Translations under genes and position numbers: made by a program
The notes under the pieces: generated by a model
Seen by the model: the letters and a program-made list of their open reading frames with translations, nothing else
What the model was told of the DNA's origin: nothing
Database searches by the model: none
From: DASPTR01 sp964475545
GTDB lineage: Archaea; Thermoproteota; Bathyarchaeia; Bathyarchaeales; Bathycorpusculaceae
Direction: 5' to 3'
Assembly (NCBI GenBank): GCA_964475545.1
Contig: CAYYXF010000001.1
Coordinates: 34,165 to 98,164, forward strand
Length of the DNA: 64,000 nt
Shown here: positions 26,121 to 35,395 of the stretch, in pieces
Layout of the letters: the number at the start of each line of letters is the position of its first letter
Numbering within the stretch: the stretch's first letter is position 1

Positions 26121-26720
26121 TTGTTTTTGTCGTGCAAAAGATTTCGCGTTGTCAAGCCTGAAATTCGAGTTTTAGGAGTTGACGATGGAGTATTTACCCC
26201 TCATGTGAAGGGTCTTGCCCTAATCGTCGGAGTGGTCTTTCGCGGTGGATACTGGCTTGACGGCGTGATGCATACGAAAGTGAAGGTGGATGGGTTAGAT
26301 GCCAATCGCAAGATAGCTTCCATGATAGTCAACTCGCCTCATTACAAGCAACTTAGGGTAATAATGCTTAATGGAGTAACGTGCGCAGGCTTCAATGTTG
26401 TCGACATCAGAAGGCTCAACAGGGAAACACGGCTTCCCGTCATAGCAGTTACTCGAGACAAACCGAACTTTGCAGAAATTCGACGGGCTCTGGAAAATCT
26501 GCCGCACAGCGAAAAACGTTGGAATGCCATACGAGGAACAGACGAACTGTTTGAAGTATGCACCAGAAGCAGGAATGCTAAAATTTACATGCAGATAGCG
26601 GGAATTTGTAAGGAGGACGCTGAAAAAACCCTGCAGATAACTTCTACAAGGAGTAACATTCCCGAAGCCTTGCGAGTAGCACATCTAATCGCTTCGGGAA
26701 TCAGCATAGGAGCAACTTAG
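26121..26720 (+). CDS. DUF99 family protein (endonuclease V-like fold)
   Basis: A 199-residue DUF99 protein: RVLGVDDGVF near residue 17, WLDG, and a central IMLNGVTCAGFNVVDI stretch. DUF99 shares an RNase H-like fold with endonuclease V, and the two Asp residues of GVDDG fit the metal site. The function is unproved. The start is a TTG (26121 or 26127); no ATG is available before the domain. The gene is divergent from the ICMT-like gene. Confidence 0.85.
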   Translation: MFLSCKRFRVVKPEIRVLGVDDGVFTPHVKGLALIVGVVFRGGYWLDGVMHTKVKVDGLDANRKIASMIVNSPHYKQLRVIMLNGVTCAGFNVVDIRRLNRETRLPVIAVTRDKPNFAEIRRALENLPHSEKRWNAIRGTDELFEVCTRSRNAKIYMQIAGICKEDAEKTLQITSTRSNIPEALRVAHLIASGISIGAT

Positions 26721-26746
26721 CGACGATCTTTATTGGAACAAGAAAA

Positions 26747-26756
26747 GGTTTAAAAG
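26747..26756 (+). promoter_or_regulatory. TATA box of the TFS gene
   Basis: GGTTTAAAAG lies 45-54 bases before the ATG at 26801. The predicted start of transcription is near 26777, and GGAG at 26791-26794 then supports 26801 as the translation start over 26786. Confidence 0.55.
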
Positions 26757-26800
26757 AGACTCTGCTAAGGGAAAACAAACGGACAATGGAGCATGCTAGC

Positions 26801-27154
26801 ATGGAATTTTGCCCAAAGTGCGGATCTCGTCTCGCACCCAAGAAGGGAAAAGCCGGCAAGGAAGCGGCGCTAGTGATGGTCTGTCCAAAATGCGGCTACA
26901 GAAAACGAGTATCCGAAAGAAAGGTTGAACCGAAGGCTGCCAAAGTAATCCAGCCCAACCCGCACCAGCTTGTCGCAGTAATTGGCAAGGAAGAGCAGAA
27001 GCTTCGAACATTGCCCACAGTAAGAATCGAATGCCCAAAATGTGGCAACAACTTGGCTTATGTTTGGCAGGTTCAGACCAGAGGCGCAGACGAATCCTCA
27101 ACGCAGTTCCTACGCTGCACGAAATGCGAATACACATTCAGAGAATACAGCTGA
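26801..27154 (+). CDS. tfs: Transcription factor S (TFIIS/RpoM-like)
   Basis: A 117-residue cleavage-stimulating factor that rescues backtracked RNA polymerase. It has an N-terminal zinc ribbon (CPKCGSRL...CPKCGYR), a linker, and a C-terminal zinc ribbon (CPKCGN...CTKCEYTFREY) with the acidic Asp-Glu pair in RGADESST that inserts into the active site. The gene is monocistronic and has its own TATA box. Confidence 0.92.
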   Translation: MEFCPKCGSRLAPKKGKAGKEAALVMVCPKCGYRKRVSERKVEPKAAKVIQPNPHQLVAVIGKEEQKLRTLPTVRIECPKCGNNLAYVWQVQTRGADESSTQFLRCTKCEYTFREYS

Positions 27155-27236
27155 GCATTGTACGTCTAGAGGCAAGTTTCTTCCACAAGTCATAATCTCA
27201 TAGCAATGATACTGGGCGATAGAAGACAGTGTTCAA

Positions 27237-27416
27237 ATGAAGACGAAGGCAAAGTGGGGACGTTTCATGATAGTTGGTGGATTACTTTTGCTGTTGGCAC
27301 TCAGCCTGCTCAGGGCGATTCCCCCCTTTGCTTGGGAATTCTTCGCTGGTCTTTTTCTCTCGGCATTAGTACTAATTGCAGCTGGATTGGCATTGGCCTA
27401 TCAGCAACACTCCTAG
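27237..27416 (+). CDS. Small 59-residue membrane protein, unknown function
   Basis: A short frame, ATG at 27237 to TAG at 27416. Translation gives an N-terminal Lys/Arg cluster (MKTKAKWGR), a 15-residue Leu/Gly helix, a Pro-Pro turn after LLRA, and a second 20-residue hydrophobic helix ending in YQQHS. Positive-inside topology and two clean helices argue for a real gene. A longer frame at 27206-27493 on the same strand is not hydrophobic and lacks any motif, so it is taken as its shadow. No family is recognised. It lies between tfs and PCNA. Confidence 0.6.
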   Translation: MKTKAKWGRFMIVGGLLLLLALSLLRAIPPFAWEFFAGLFLSALVLIAAGLALAYQQHS

Positions 27417-27553
27417 AAATCCCGGTCCACAAAAGTCGAATGCATGCTATTCTGCTTAGGACTACGATTGAAAACCCTCCAATTCCGGGCTGAAGGTTAA
27501 TATGTAAAGTCTTTTATTAGCAACTGAGCATAACGAATTAGAAGGTGACTTCA

Positions 27554-28309
27554 ATGTTCAAACTCAAGGTCGCAGATGCCAAGCTTCTGCGGGACATGAT
27601 AACGTCTATCTCGATCCTCGTTGATGAAGCCACATTCAAGCTTGACTCTGAAGGCATGAAGCTCCGCGCTATGGACCCGTCTAGGGTTGCCATGATAGAC
27701 TTCGAGTGGCCTAGAACCCTTTTTGAAGAGTACGTGTGCGATACGCCTGCAAAAATGTGCATAAACATAACTGAACTGCTGAAACTGTTGAAGAGAGCTG
27801 GAAAAGACGAAGTTGTAGGGCTATCTCTTGATGAGAAGACTGGGCGTCTGCAAGTCGCCATAGCCGGTAAGTACTCGCGGAACTTTACGATGCCTACTCT
27901 TGAAGCGTCAGAGGAAGAGGTTCCAACGCCGAAATTGACCTTCAACGTGAGAGTCAAGGCCACAACTGATGGTCTAACTCAGGCAATAGAGGATGCTCAG
28001 CTCGTGAGCGATCACGTCAAGCTTGAGGCCGACCCTGAGAAACTGGTTTTCAACGCGGCAGGCGACCTTATGGGCGCAACCATAACCATTCAGAAAGGAA
28101 GCGACACATTACTGGAATTGGAAACGAAAGAGCCTTCAAAGGCAACGTTCAGCCTGAGTTACCTTACAGAAATCATCAAGGCAGCATCTGCCACCTCTGA
28201 TATTGCAACGCTGGAATTTTCCTCAGACATGCCAATAAAGCTTGACTTTCAGCAAATAAAAGGTGGAAAACTGGCGTTCTATCTAGCGCCGAGAATTGAA
28301 ACAGAATAA
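27554..28309 (+). CDS. pcn: DNA sliding clamp PCNA
   Basis: A 251-residue clamp from the ATG at 27554; GGTGA six bases ahead favours it over the GTG at 27545. Two repeated clamp folds are visible, with the LKLRAMDPSRVAMIDFEWP-like segment in the first and the conserved KLDFQQIKGGKLAFYLAPR ending that forms the interdomain face and tail. It tethers polymerases and Fen1 to DNA. Only one PCNA is seen in the window. priL follows 13 bases later, a replication pair. Confidence 0.96.
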   Translation: MFKLKVADAKLLRDMITSISILVDEATFKLDSEGMKLRAMDPSRVAMIDFEWPRTLFEEYVCDTPAKMCINITELLKLLKRAGKDEVVGLSLDEKTGRLQVAIAGKYSRNFTMPTLEASEEEVPTPKLTFNVRVKATTDGLTQAIEDAQLVSDHVKLEADPEKLVFNAAGDLMGATITIQKGSDTLLELETKEPSKATFSLSYLTEIIKAASATSDIATLEFSSDMPIKLDFQQIKGGKLAFYLAPRIETE

Positions 28310-28322
28310 CGAGAAAAACAAG

Positions 28323-29369
28323 ATGCAACGCTCTGCCGCCAGATTCACAAAGAATGACCTGGCAAAATACCCATTTCTCAAAGAAACCACAGACTATGTT
28401 AAGAAACTTGATCTGAAAGTCGAAGATCTGGCAAGCCCAGCTTTGGCCACTGTTCTTCAACGTGCCGAAGAAAGGGTTGAAGAAGCAATCTTGTATACAA
28501 TGACTGGCGTCAAGCTGCGAAATGCTGAAATCGAAATTCTGTCCTTCCCAGCTGCGATCCTGTTAGTAATCGCAACCGAGAACAGTTTCATAAAGAAACG
28601 ATATGCGTTGGCTGAGGCGAAACAGGCACATGAAGAAATGAGGCTTGAGTCTAGGGAAAAAATCTTGTCGATCGCAGAGAATTTCAGCTGGAAGCTGACA
28701 ACAAACAATCGAGCTGAGATTCCATGCGAGTTCTCGCTGAGCTTCGTGGATTATGTAAACAACACTACACACTTGCGGGACAAGAAATGGAAACTCGTCA
28801 ACAGACTGCTGTCTAGCGGCAACGTTTACCTAACGAGAAATGAAGCTACAAGGCTATTGAGCGAAGAGGTTCGCAAGCATATCGAAAAGCGACTAGAAAT
28901 AAGAGAGCGGCCTAGTTTCCCAGCAATAATAATCGAAGCAGCTGAGAGAATAAAGAAGCTGGCAGTTGATAAGATAGGAAAAGCTGAGATGGAAGGCTTT
29001 CCGAAAATCACTGTGCAAACAGCTTTTCCACCGTGCATAGAAGTTCTATACCAAGCTTTCACTTCTGGCAGGCACTTGTCCCATGTTGGTCGATTCACAC
29101 TTACCTCATTCCTGGTAAACGTGGGGATGTCACCCGAAAAAGTGATCGAGCTCTTCAGGAACTTTTCTGACTTCAGCGAGAGGGTGACACGTTATCAGGT
29201 TGAGCACATTGCGGGAGAAAAAGGTTCAAGAACCCGCTACATCCCCCCGAGATGTGACACATTAAAAACCCATGGGGTCTGCCCTGGTCCTGAAGTGCTG
29301 TGCCAGACGATACGCCACCCATTGGCCTATTATAGACGGAAACTGAGGGCGTCTGGCTCCAAGGCATAG
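28323..29369 (+). CDS. priL: DNA primase large subunit PriL
   Basis: A 348-residue PriL from the ATG at 28323 (a TTG at 28296 lies inside PCNA and is less likely). The C-terminal iron-sulphur domain holds four cysteines: one in FPPCIEV, then RCDTLKTHGVCPGPEVLCQ. The domain starts the RNA primer and hands it to PriS. In many archaea priS lies close by; here priS is 8.5 kb away beyond a glycan island. A strong promoter for the island starts 24 bases after this stop. Confidence 0.93.
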   Translation: MQRSAARFTKNDLAKYPFLKETTDYVKKLDLKVEDLASPALATVLQRAEERVEEAILYTMTGVKLRNAEIEILSFPAAILLVIATENSFIKKRYALAEAKQAHEEMRLESREKILSIAENFSWKLTTNNRAEIPCEFSLSFVDYVNNTTHLRDKKWKLVNRLLSSGNVYLTRNEATRLLSEEVRKHIEKRLEIRERPSFPAIIIEAAERIKKLAVDKIGKAEMEGFPKITVQTAFPPCIEVLYQAFTSGRHLSHVGRFTLTSFLVNVGMSPEKVIELFRNFSDFSERVTRYQVEHIAGEKGSRTRYIPPRCDTLKTHGVCPGPEVLCQTIRHPLAYYRRKLRASGSKA

Positions 29370-29392
29370 AAAAGAATCTGCAATAGGGATGC

Positions 29393-29402
29393 TTTTATAT
29401 AT
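29393..29402 (+). promoter_or_regulatory. TATA box at the left end of the glycan island
   Basis: TTTTATATAT is one of the best TATA matches in the window. It predicts transcription from about 29424, which excludes the GTG at 29416 and points to the ATG at 29449 as the start of the glycosyltransferase. Confidence 0.65.
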
Positions 29403-29448
29403 CCAGTGCTCTTAAGTGAACGCTAATACTAAAGGTGATCAGCCGACA

Positions 29449-30198
29449 ATGGACTTTCCATCGGTGGAAGGAAACGTAGGGATAAATTCCGAAGTCGGAT
29501 TGATTCTACCAACATATTGTGAAGCGGCAAGCATTGAAAAATTAGTTCATGAAATTGAAGGACTAAACCTTAACATTTCCATATTAGTTATCGACGATTC
29601 AAGCCCAGATCACACGGCAGACATGGTGAGGAAACTTCAGGGGAAATACAGCAATATACTTCTTCTTGTGAGACCCAAAAAATCCGGGCTTGGAACCGCA
29701 ATAACAGACGGTTTTAAAACATTTCTATCCTTTGTGAAGCCTCCCAAATACATAGTCACGATGGACGCAGATTACTCGCACAACCCAGCAGATGTTCCAT
29801 CAGTGGTCTCAGCAGCAAAGGAAGTAAAGGGACTTGCAATAGGAAGCCGATATTGCGAGGGTGGAAGAGTGGCAAACTGGAGTATGGTTCGATGGCTGAT
29901 AAGTCGTGTCGCCAACCTACTGTCCTCTTTTCTAGTAGGAGCAGCAATACACGACTATACAAGCGGCCTGCGCTGCTACTCAACTGATCTGGTCAAGCAA
30001 ATAGTCAATGACCTGCACAGCCAGACCTATGAAATCCAAATAGAAACAATAAGGCAGTCCCACCGCCGCGAATTCATAATAAGAGAAACTCCGATAACCT
30101 TTGTTAACAGAAAGAAAGGAAAATCAAAACTCACTATCAACGAAATAAAAGAATTCTTCCGTTACATCCTGCTGAAAGTTGTCCTGAAGAGAAGCTGA
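29449..30198 (+). CDS. Dolichyl/polyprenyl-phosphate mannosyltransferase-like GT2
   Basis: A 249-residue family-2 glycosyltransferase without membrane anchor. LILPTYCEAASIEKL, the DDSSPDHT nucleotide-binding segment, TMDADYSHNP (DxD) and the QIETIRQSHRR region match the DPM1 branch, which makes polyprenyl-phosphate-sugar donors. The product would feed lumenal GT-C enzymes such as the protein at 32847-35381. It opens an accessory island between priL and priS. Confidence 0.88.
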   Translation: MDFPSVEGNVGINSEVGLILPTYCEAASIEKLVHEIEGLNLNISILVIDDSSPDHTADMVRKLQGKYSNILLLVRPKKSGLGTAITDGFKTFLSFVKPPKYIVTMDADYSHNPADVPSVVSAAKEVKGLAIGSRYCEGGRVANWSMVRWLISRVANLLSSFLVGAAIHDYTSGLRCYSTDLVKQIVNDLHSQTYEIQIETIRQSHRREFIIRETPITFVNRKKGKSKLTINEIKEFFRYILLKVVLKRS

Positions 30199-30231
30199 TA
30201 CGTCGTAGTTGAACAACATCGCGGGCATTCT

Positions 30232-31401
30232 CTAGCGTTTGCAGCTACTTTTTCTGATTGCTTGACCGTAAATAAACTCCAGCTTGTCAACAACCTTCTC
30301 CCATGTATACTTGTTTTTGATAAGCTCAAAAGCATTATCAACAAGCGTATCTCCTAACTGACGATCTGTCAAGACTTCGCGGATCGATCTAGAGATTTCT
30401 TGAGGAGTAACACTCTGAAGCAGCCACGCATGCACTCGATGCTTCAAAATGTCGCCCGGGCCTCCGAACGGAGAAACAACTACTGGGATTCTGCTTGCCA
30501 TCGCCTCTAGCATGCTTAGACCAAACCCTTCGTATGAAGACGGCAAAATGAAGATATCCGCGCTAGAATAGAATTCTTTCAGTCTCGATGCTGGAACTTT
30601 CCCTGCCATGACAAGCGAATGCTTGACCCCGAGTCTTGAGGCCAAGCCTAACAATGTGCTTGAAAGATTTGCATAGTCGGGGCCGACAATGACGAACTTT
30701 GCGGATGGAAACTCCTTCAATATAAGCGGCATTGATTCAATGACTTTGTCTATCTGTTTGTTCCAGTCGATTCTCCCCACATAAAGCAGTATTGGATCAC
30801 CAGAGCCTAATTCGTTCAGAATCTTCTGACTCTTTTCATGCGTGTATTCTTCTGTATTGACGCCATTTGGCACGACGGTTATCTTATCAGCCGATGCTCC
30901 TAATTGCATTATCAGACGCACATTGTGCTCGCTTAACGCTATTATTCTGTCAGAGAAATTGAGAAGCAGACGTCCAGCGGTGTGATCAAAAACTGCCTTC
31001 AACAAGACATTGGAGACGGATCGCGAAGGATAAATGCCGTGAGGCGTCAGGATCACTGGAACATGATTTAGCCGGGAAAGCGAAGCTGCAGTGCATGAGC
31101 TTAAGCATCGATACCCGTGCACATGAACCACATCACCCTTGATCTGACCCAGAATCTGCAAAATGCCTGGTATGAACCAAAGCTCTCTAGTCAGTTTCGA
31201 CATAAACAACGGAAATCGGTAAACATCAATCCCCTTCACATTCTCAGTTTGGACGGAGTTGCTCTTGCCATCAATGTCGTCGGAAGTAACCACACTTACT
31301 TTGTGGCCACGCTTAGAGAGTTCAAGGGAAATCCTGTAAACATGCTCCTCTACTCCTCCAATCGCTGGTGGAAACCGCGGCGTAACCTGTACTATATGCA
31401 T
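30232..31401 (-). CDS. Glycosyltransferase family 4 (first of a pair)
   Basis: A 389-residue GT-B enzyme: PRFPPAIGGVEEHVY acceptor loop at the start, the VVPNGVNTEEY hinge, LLYVGRIDWNKQ, and the donor-binding EGFGLSMLEAMASRIP (E-x7-E) motif. It transfers a nucleotide sugar to a lipid-linked glycan at the inner face of the membrane. It follows the other GT4 gene by 16 bases on the same strand, so they form one unit. Confidence 0.9.
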   Translation of the reverse strand: MHIVQVTPRFPPAIGGVEEHVYRISLELSKRGHKVSVVTSDDIDGKSNSVQTENVKGIDVYRFPLFMSKLTRELWFIPGILQILGQIKGDVVHVHGYRCLSSCTAASLSRLNHVPVILTPHGIYPSRSVSNVLLKAVFDHTAGRLLLNFSDRIIALSEHNVRLIMQLGASADKITVVPNGVNTEEYTHEKSQKILNELGSGDPILLYVGRIDWNKQIDKVIESMPLILKEFPSAKFVIVGPDYANLSSTLLGLASRLGVKHSLVMAGKVPASRLKEFYSSADIFILPSSYEGFGLSMLEAMASRIPVVVSPFGGPGDILKHRVHAWLLQSVTPQEISRSIREVLTDRQLGDTLVDNAFELIKNKYTWEKVVDKLEFIYGQAIRKSSCKR

Positions 31402-31417
31402 TCGCAGTCACATTTCA

Positions 31418-32677
31418 TCAGTTTGTTTCTCGCAATCCTCCATTGTTAGAAATAACTGCGTTCAAGACTTGGTCAAATTGGTTCGCCAGAAATGTCCAGT
31501 CATACCTCACTTCAACTGTCCTTCTCGCATTCTGCCCTACCTTCGCAGCAAGCGCTTCCGAAGCCAATATAGTCTCAAGCTTTTCAACCCATTCATCGAT
31601 ATTGTCGGGGTCCGCGAGAAAACCGTTCTCTCCGTCGGAGATCACATCTTCAACCCCACTTACCCTACTTGCAATTACAGGTTTCTGCATGGCCATTCCC
31701 TCAAAGAGCTTCAGTGGACTTGCTGCGTTAGAGACCTCGTTGCTGGGAAAGGGAATCAGGACAATATCTGCATCTGCTAATAGAAGTGGAATCTTTTCGT
31801 GTGGCGTTTCTCCCAGAAAAATAGCGTTTTCTTTGCAGAATTCCCTGCTTGCTCCGCTTCCTGTGAGCACAAACTTCACATTCAATCCCTTCTCTCTTGC
31901 CCTGTCACACAGCTTTGATATTATGTTCAGCCCGGCCCATGCGTCTAGGCGTCCATAATAGTGGCATGTCTTCCTGTTGTGATTACCTAACTTCGCGTCG
32001 GTTCGAACAGAAGCGTATCGATTGGGATCGAATTCGCTTGTATCAACACCATTGGGAATTGTCACTAAATTCCTTTCAGGTACTCCTAACGAGGCTGCGT
32101 AGTTTCTGATAAACCGTGTTGGTACTGTGACCTTTCGAGAGTTTCTGGCAATAAACTCTTGGATAAGGACAATTAGCTTGGCCATAAAGCCACTCTTTTT
32201 GATGTTAAGGAGCTCTATAGCGTATTGAGCTATTAGATCATTAAAATCTAGCACAACGGGTTTTCTCCACAGCCTTCCCAATGTGAGTCCGAGCAAGCCA
32301 GTGTAGGGACTCGGATAGTTCAGCACAATAATATCTGGCTTCATCCTTCCAAAAACCTTCGCAGCCTCTTTTAGTACCCACACGGAAGTCAAGAGAAATG
32401 CTAGTGGGAATGAATATTGCCAAATCTTGGCAATTCTAGCTGATATTGGAATAAAATGGCCCGTGATTTTCGCATGCTTTTCGGTGCTAGTTATCTTTTG
32501 GAGATGAAGCTTGTCAACGCCTTCATTCTTTTGCATTCCTCTTAACAACATTCGCATCGGAGGGAAAACTATGAAGTGTATCTCATGTTTCTGCGATAAT
32601 CTTTTCATAATCTCGAATATCCTTCTATCACTCCCGAGCTTGGGTGGAAAATACTCGACAAAGACTGCGACGTTCAT
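31418..32677 (-). CDS. Glycosyltransferase family 4 (second of a pair)
   Basis: A 419-residue GT-B enzyme with a PPKLGSDRRIFEIMKRL start, IPNGVDTSEFDP hinge and the C-terminal FEGMAMQKPVIASRVSGVEDVI donor motif (first 20 residues of interest lie near 320). The start is the ATG at 32677; a TTG three codons earlier is possible. The donor sugar is not predictable. It is the promoter-proximal gene of the minus-strand pair. Confidence 0.88.
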   Translation of the reverse strand: MNVAVFVEYFPPKLGSDRRIFEIMKRLSQKHEIHFIVFPPMRMLLRGMQKNEGVDKLHLQKITSTEKHAKITGHFIPISARIAKIWQYSFPLAFLLTSVWVLKEAAKVFGRMKPDIIVLNYPSPYTGLLGLTLGRLWRKPVVLDFNDLIAQYAIELLNIKKSGFMAKLIVLIQEFIARNSRKVTVPTRFIRNYAASLGVPERNLVTIPNGVDTSEFDPNRYASVRTDAKLGNHNRKTCHYYGRLDAWAGLNIISKLCDRAREKGLNVKFVLTGSGASREFCKENAIFLGETPHEKIPLLLADADIVLIPFPSNEVSNAASPLKLFEGMAMQKPVIASRVSGVEDVISDGENGFLADPDNIDEWVEKLETILASEALAAKVGQNARRTVEVRYDWTFLANQFDQVLNAVISNNGGLRETN

Positions 32678-32846
32678 GTTATCCAATTTTAAGTGTCCGC
32701 TGTTGCCGTTTATGGTTTTCTAATGAATCGGAGCTGCTGGCTTGGACTTGCGGCTCCTGTGCCGACAGCGAACAAGCATTATAAGAGTCAGAGGTGTTCA
32801 TAATGGGCTACTCAGAAGGAGATCGTTATCTTTTTAAGAGTATGGA

Positions 32847-35381
32847 ATGTGTAGAGAGGCTATAAGGGAAAAATTGATGGTGCTCCTAGTCCTGCAGTTG
32901 CTCTTTTTCATGTTTCTTATGATAGTTAACGGTGAGCCTTTGAGGTTCTACTTGCTTCGCCATCTAAGATTGTTTTCAGATTTGGATTTTGTGCAAATCT
33001 GCATTCTAGACGTCTATCTTGGTGGGCTGCTCCTCTACGTAATTGCTATGCTGCCGCTTATGCTCTTTAATCGGTTCATTATTCTCGGGCTAACAGTTCT
33101 GGGCTTTGGCGTCTCTGTCTTCGCCCATTCCAATGCACTGCGACAGGTGACAAAACCGGACAGAATACGCGCCTTTTTGGGGGATAACAAGGCTATATTC
33201 TATGACTATTTGCCTCTATTTGCGATGTTCATAATTGTCCTGCTCGTTGACCTCACTGCCATATCAGGCTATGTTTTCGGCGGTATATTCGACGAATCCA
33301 TACACGCTCTTAAAACGCAAGTCATTGTGGAAAACAACTATGTACCATTGACTCTGCAACCTTACTTACAAGAAGGAAACATCTATCCGCAAGCGTCCCA
33401 TGTTATCTTTGCTTTTGGCAACTATGCGTTAAATATAATAATTCCGAAAGTCGTTTTTTATGTGAGTGTCCTCTTCAAGGCGCTGACCGTGTTTGGCGCC
33501 TACTTTTTGGGTAGGAAGCTCAGTCTTGCAAGAGAATACTACTTGGGTCTGAGTTTTGTTTTCACCTTTATTTCCAGCTGGCCTCTCTTCGTTGCGTGGG
33601 GAGCAAATCCTTTCCTTGTGGGCTTTCCCCTTTTTCTTGTCTGTCTAGGGCTCCTTTATTCCTTAATCCGTTCCCAAACGAAAGCGAGTTACAAGGAACT
33701 CGTAGCCGCTGGTCTGCTTTTAGGATTAGCTGGAGCGATTATTGTTACTTATCTGCAGACCCTAATGATGGTCGCAGCTCTCGTTTCCATCTATTGGCTT
33801 GTTACGAAGTCGAAATCAGTGCGCCGCAAGCTTTTCGAATTCGTCATCATATTCTCGGTCAGCCTGCTTGTTCTGAGTCCCTTCCTGTATAGGTTCGTTG
33901 CCTTCTATCGGTACCCTGGGCACAACATCGGCATTCCGGAGGATTTTTCCGGGTATCAGAAACAAGGTTTTGCTTTGACTCAAGCTGTGCAATGGGCTTT
34001 TGACAATTTGTCTCCGTATTTTGAGTTGCGACTATTGATGTTGTTTCCGCTTGTTGGCCTCTGCGTGCTTGTTTGGATAAATCGAAAATCCAATAACATG
34101 AAGTCTATGTTGGCTTACGCTTCTGCCATCTTCCTATCTGCAGTTTCACTGTCCTTCATTGCATTCTTTCTTCCTGGAGACTTCGAAATAGTATCATGGG
34201 GCCATCAAGGCATAATTATCGCAATCTCACTGAATCTCTTCGTACTGGCCTTCTTCCTGGAACTCGCGCGGCTCATCAAGGGGATGAAATTTACATGGTT
34301 GTCAAGGCTCTCTTCGAAATTCTCTCGTGTCAATCTGATGCTAGCTGTTGTGATTCCTGCGCTGATAACTGCCCCGTTCATATATCATAGGATAATGATA
34401 GACCCAAACAGTCTGAGTGGCACCTATCGAATGTTTGCAGTCACAACTCAAGATGACCTTGACTTGATGACGTGGATGCAAGCGAATTTGTCTTCTAACG
34501 CGGTAATTCTAGTTAGCTTATATGAACCTGGTCTATACATCCCGATTATTTCACATCACAGAATAGTCTATCCGTATTCTGCTAGCAGCTTCAGTCTTTC
34601 GTATCAGACTTTGTTGGGTTCTCTTGACAGTAATGTTGTGAACAGAACAGTGTATGATCTCGCTTCCAACTTGTCCATATCTCACGTGTACGTGGGCTCT
34701 AATGGCGCCTACTGGTGGTTTAAGCAGCGCAAATGGAATCCTGAACTATTTCTCGGCAATCCAAACTTTGAGCTTGTGAAAAGCTTCGGCAACGCTTACC
34801 TTTTCAAACTCAATTACACGAATCCTAATACGGTTTTTCTGGACGACTTCGAGCATGAACGTTGGGATGACTACGGATGGCAAGCCTTCTTTGAAGGCAA
34901 CGGTTTAGGAAACGTAACGATACAAAATGACTTTGAAAACCATTCGCAAAGAAGCCTAAGAATCACCTCTCAAGCCATTTATACCGTCTTCACGTGGAGA
35001 CATGCGACTTACGTCACAAGAAGAATCTTCGTGCAAAACGATTCCGATGTTACTCTTTCATTCCGCCTGAATGCCACCGAAGGCTTCAATGGCCAGGACA
35101 CTTTCGCCATACTGATCTCTAATATTTATCGCAACCAAACCTTGATAATGACGACTCCAAACGGAGTCTACCGAGACTACAGGCACTCCCAGCTGCTAAA
35201 TCAATCTGTGGAAACTTGCGAGTTCAAGGGCCCATCGAGCATAAGCAGCCTGTGGCTTCAGAATTTCAACACGAGTCTCCCCGCTACCCTCATCATGGAA
35301 ATTGTCAATTACGATTTCGACGGTATAGAAAACGTCGCTTACGTCGATAACATAACTGTTACGAGTACACCTGTTGGCTAG
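32847..35381 (+). CDS. GT-C-like polytopic membrane protein with C-terminal lumenal beta domain
   Basis: An 844-residue protein with roughly a dozen membrane helices in residues 11-530, an early extracellular loop with Asp/Glu-Ser-x-His (DESIHAL) as in GT-C enzymes, and a C-terminal half without helices. After residue 530 a soluble GT-C tail is followed from about 665 by a beta-rich module (FLDDFEHERWDDYGWQ start) like jelly-roll carbohydrate-binding domains. About a dozen N-x-S/T sequons lie in the outside part. Likely a polyprenyl-phosphate-sugar-dependent transferase. A TATA-like TTTTTAAG at 32831-32838 would favour the ATG at 32877. Confidence 0.7.
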   Translation: MCREAIREKLMVLLVLQLLFFMFLMIVNGEPLRFYLLRHLRLFSDLDFVQICILDVYLGGLLLYVIAMLPLMLFNRFIILGLTVLGFGVSVFAHSNALRQVTKPDRIRAFLGDNKAIFYDYLPLFAMFIIVLLVDLTAISGYVFGGIFDESIHALKTQVIVENNYVPLTLQPYLQEGNIYPQASHVIFAFGNYALNIIIPKVVFYVSVLFKALTVFGAYFLGRKLSLAREYYLGLSFVFTFISSWPLFVAWGANPFLVGFPLFLVCLGLLYSLIRSQTKASYKELVAAGLLLGLAGAIIVTYLQTLMMVAALVSIYWLVTKSKSVRRKLFEFVIIFSVSLLVLSPFLYRFVAFYRYPGHNIGIPEDFSGYQKQGFALTQAVQWAFDNLSPYFELRLLMLFPLVGLCVLVWINRKSNNMKSMLAYASAIFLSAVSLSFIAFFLPGDFEIVSWGHQGIIIAISLNLFVLAFFLELARLIKGMKFTWLSRLSSKFSRVNLMLAVVIPALITAPFIYHRIMIDPNSLSGTYRMFAVTTQDDLDLMTWMQANLSSNAVILVSLYEPGLYIPIISHHRIVYPYSASSFSLSYQTLLGSLDSNVVNRTVYDLASNLSISHVYVGSNGAYWWFKQRKWNPELFLGNPNFELVKSFGNAYLFKLNYTNPNTVFLDDFEHERWDDYGWQAFFEGNGLGNVTIQNDFENHSQRSLRITSQAIYTVFTWRHATYVTRRIFVQNDSDVTLSFRLNATEGFNGQDTFAILISNIYRNQTLIMTTPNGVYRDYRHSQLLNQSVETCEFKGPSSISSLWLQNFNTSLPATLIMEIVNYDFDGIENVAYVDNITVTSTPVG

Positions 35382-35395
35382 CTGGAAGCAAACCC

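Noticed and set aside
27206..27493. 95-residue plus-strand frame between tfs and PCNA
   Set aside because: Composition is unlike a protein family and it shadows the 59-residue membrane frame at 27237-27416.
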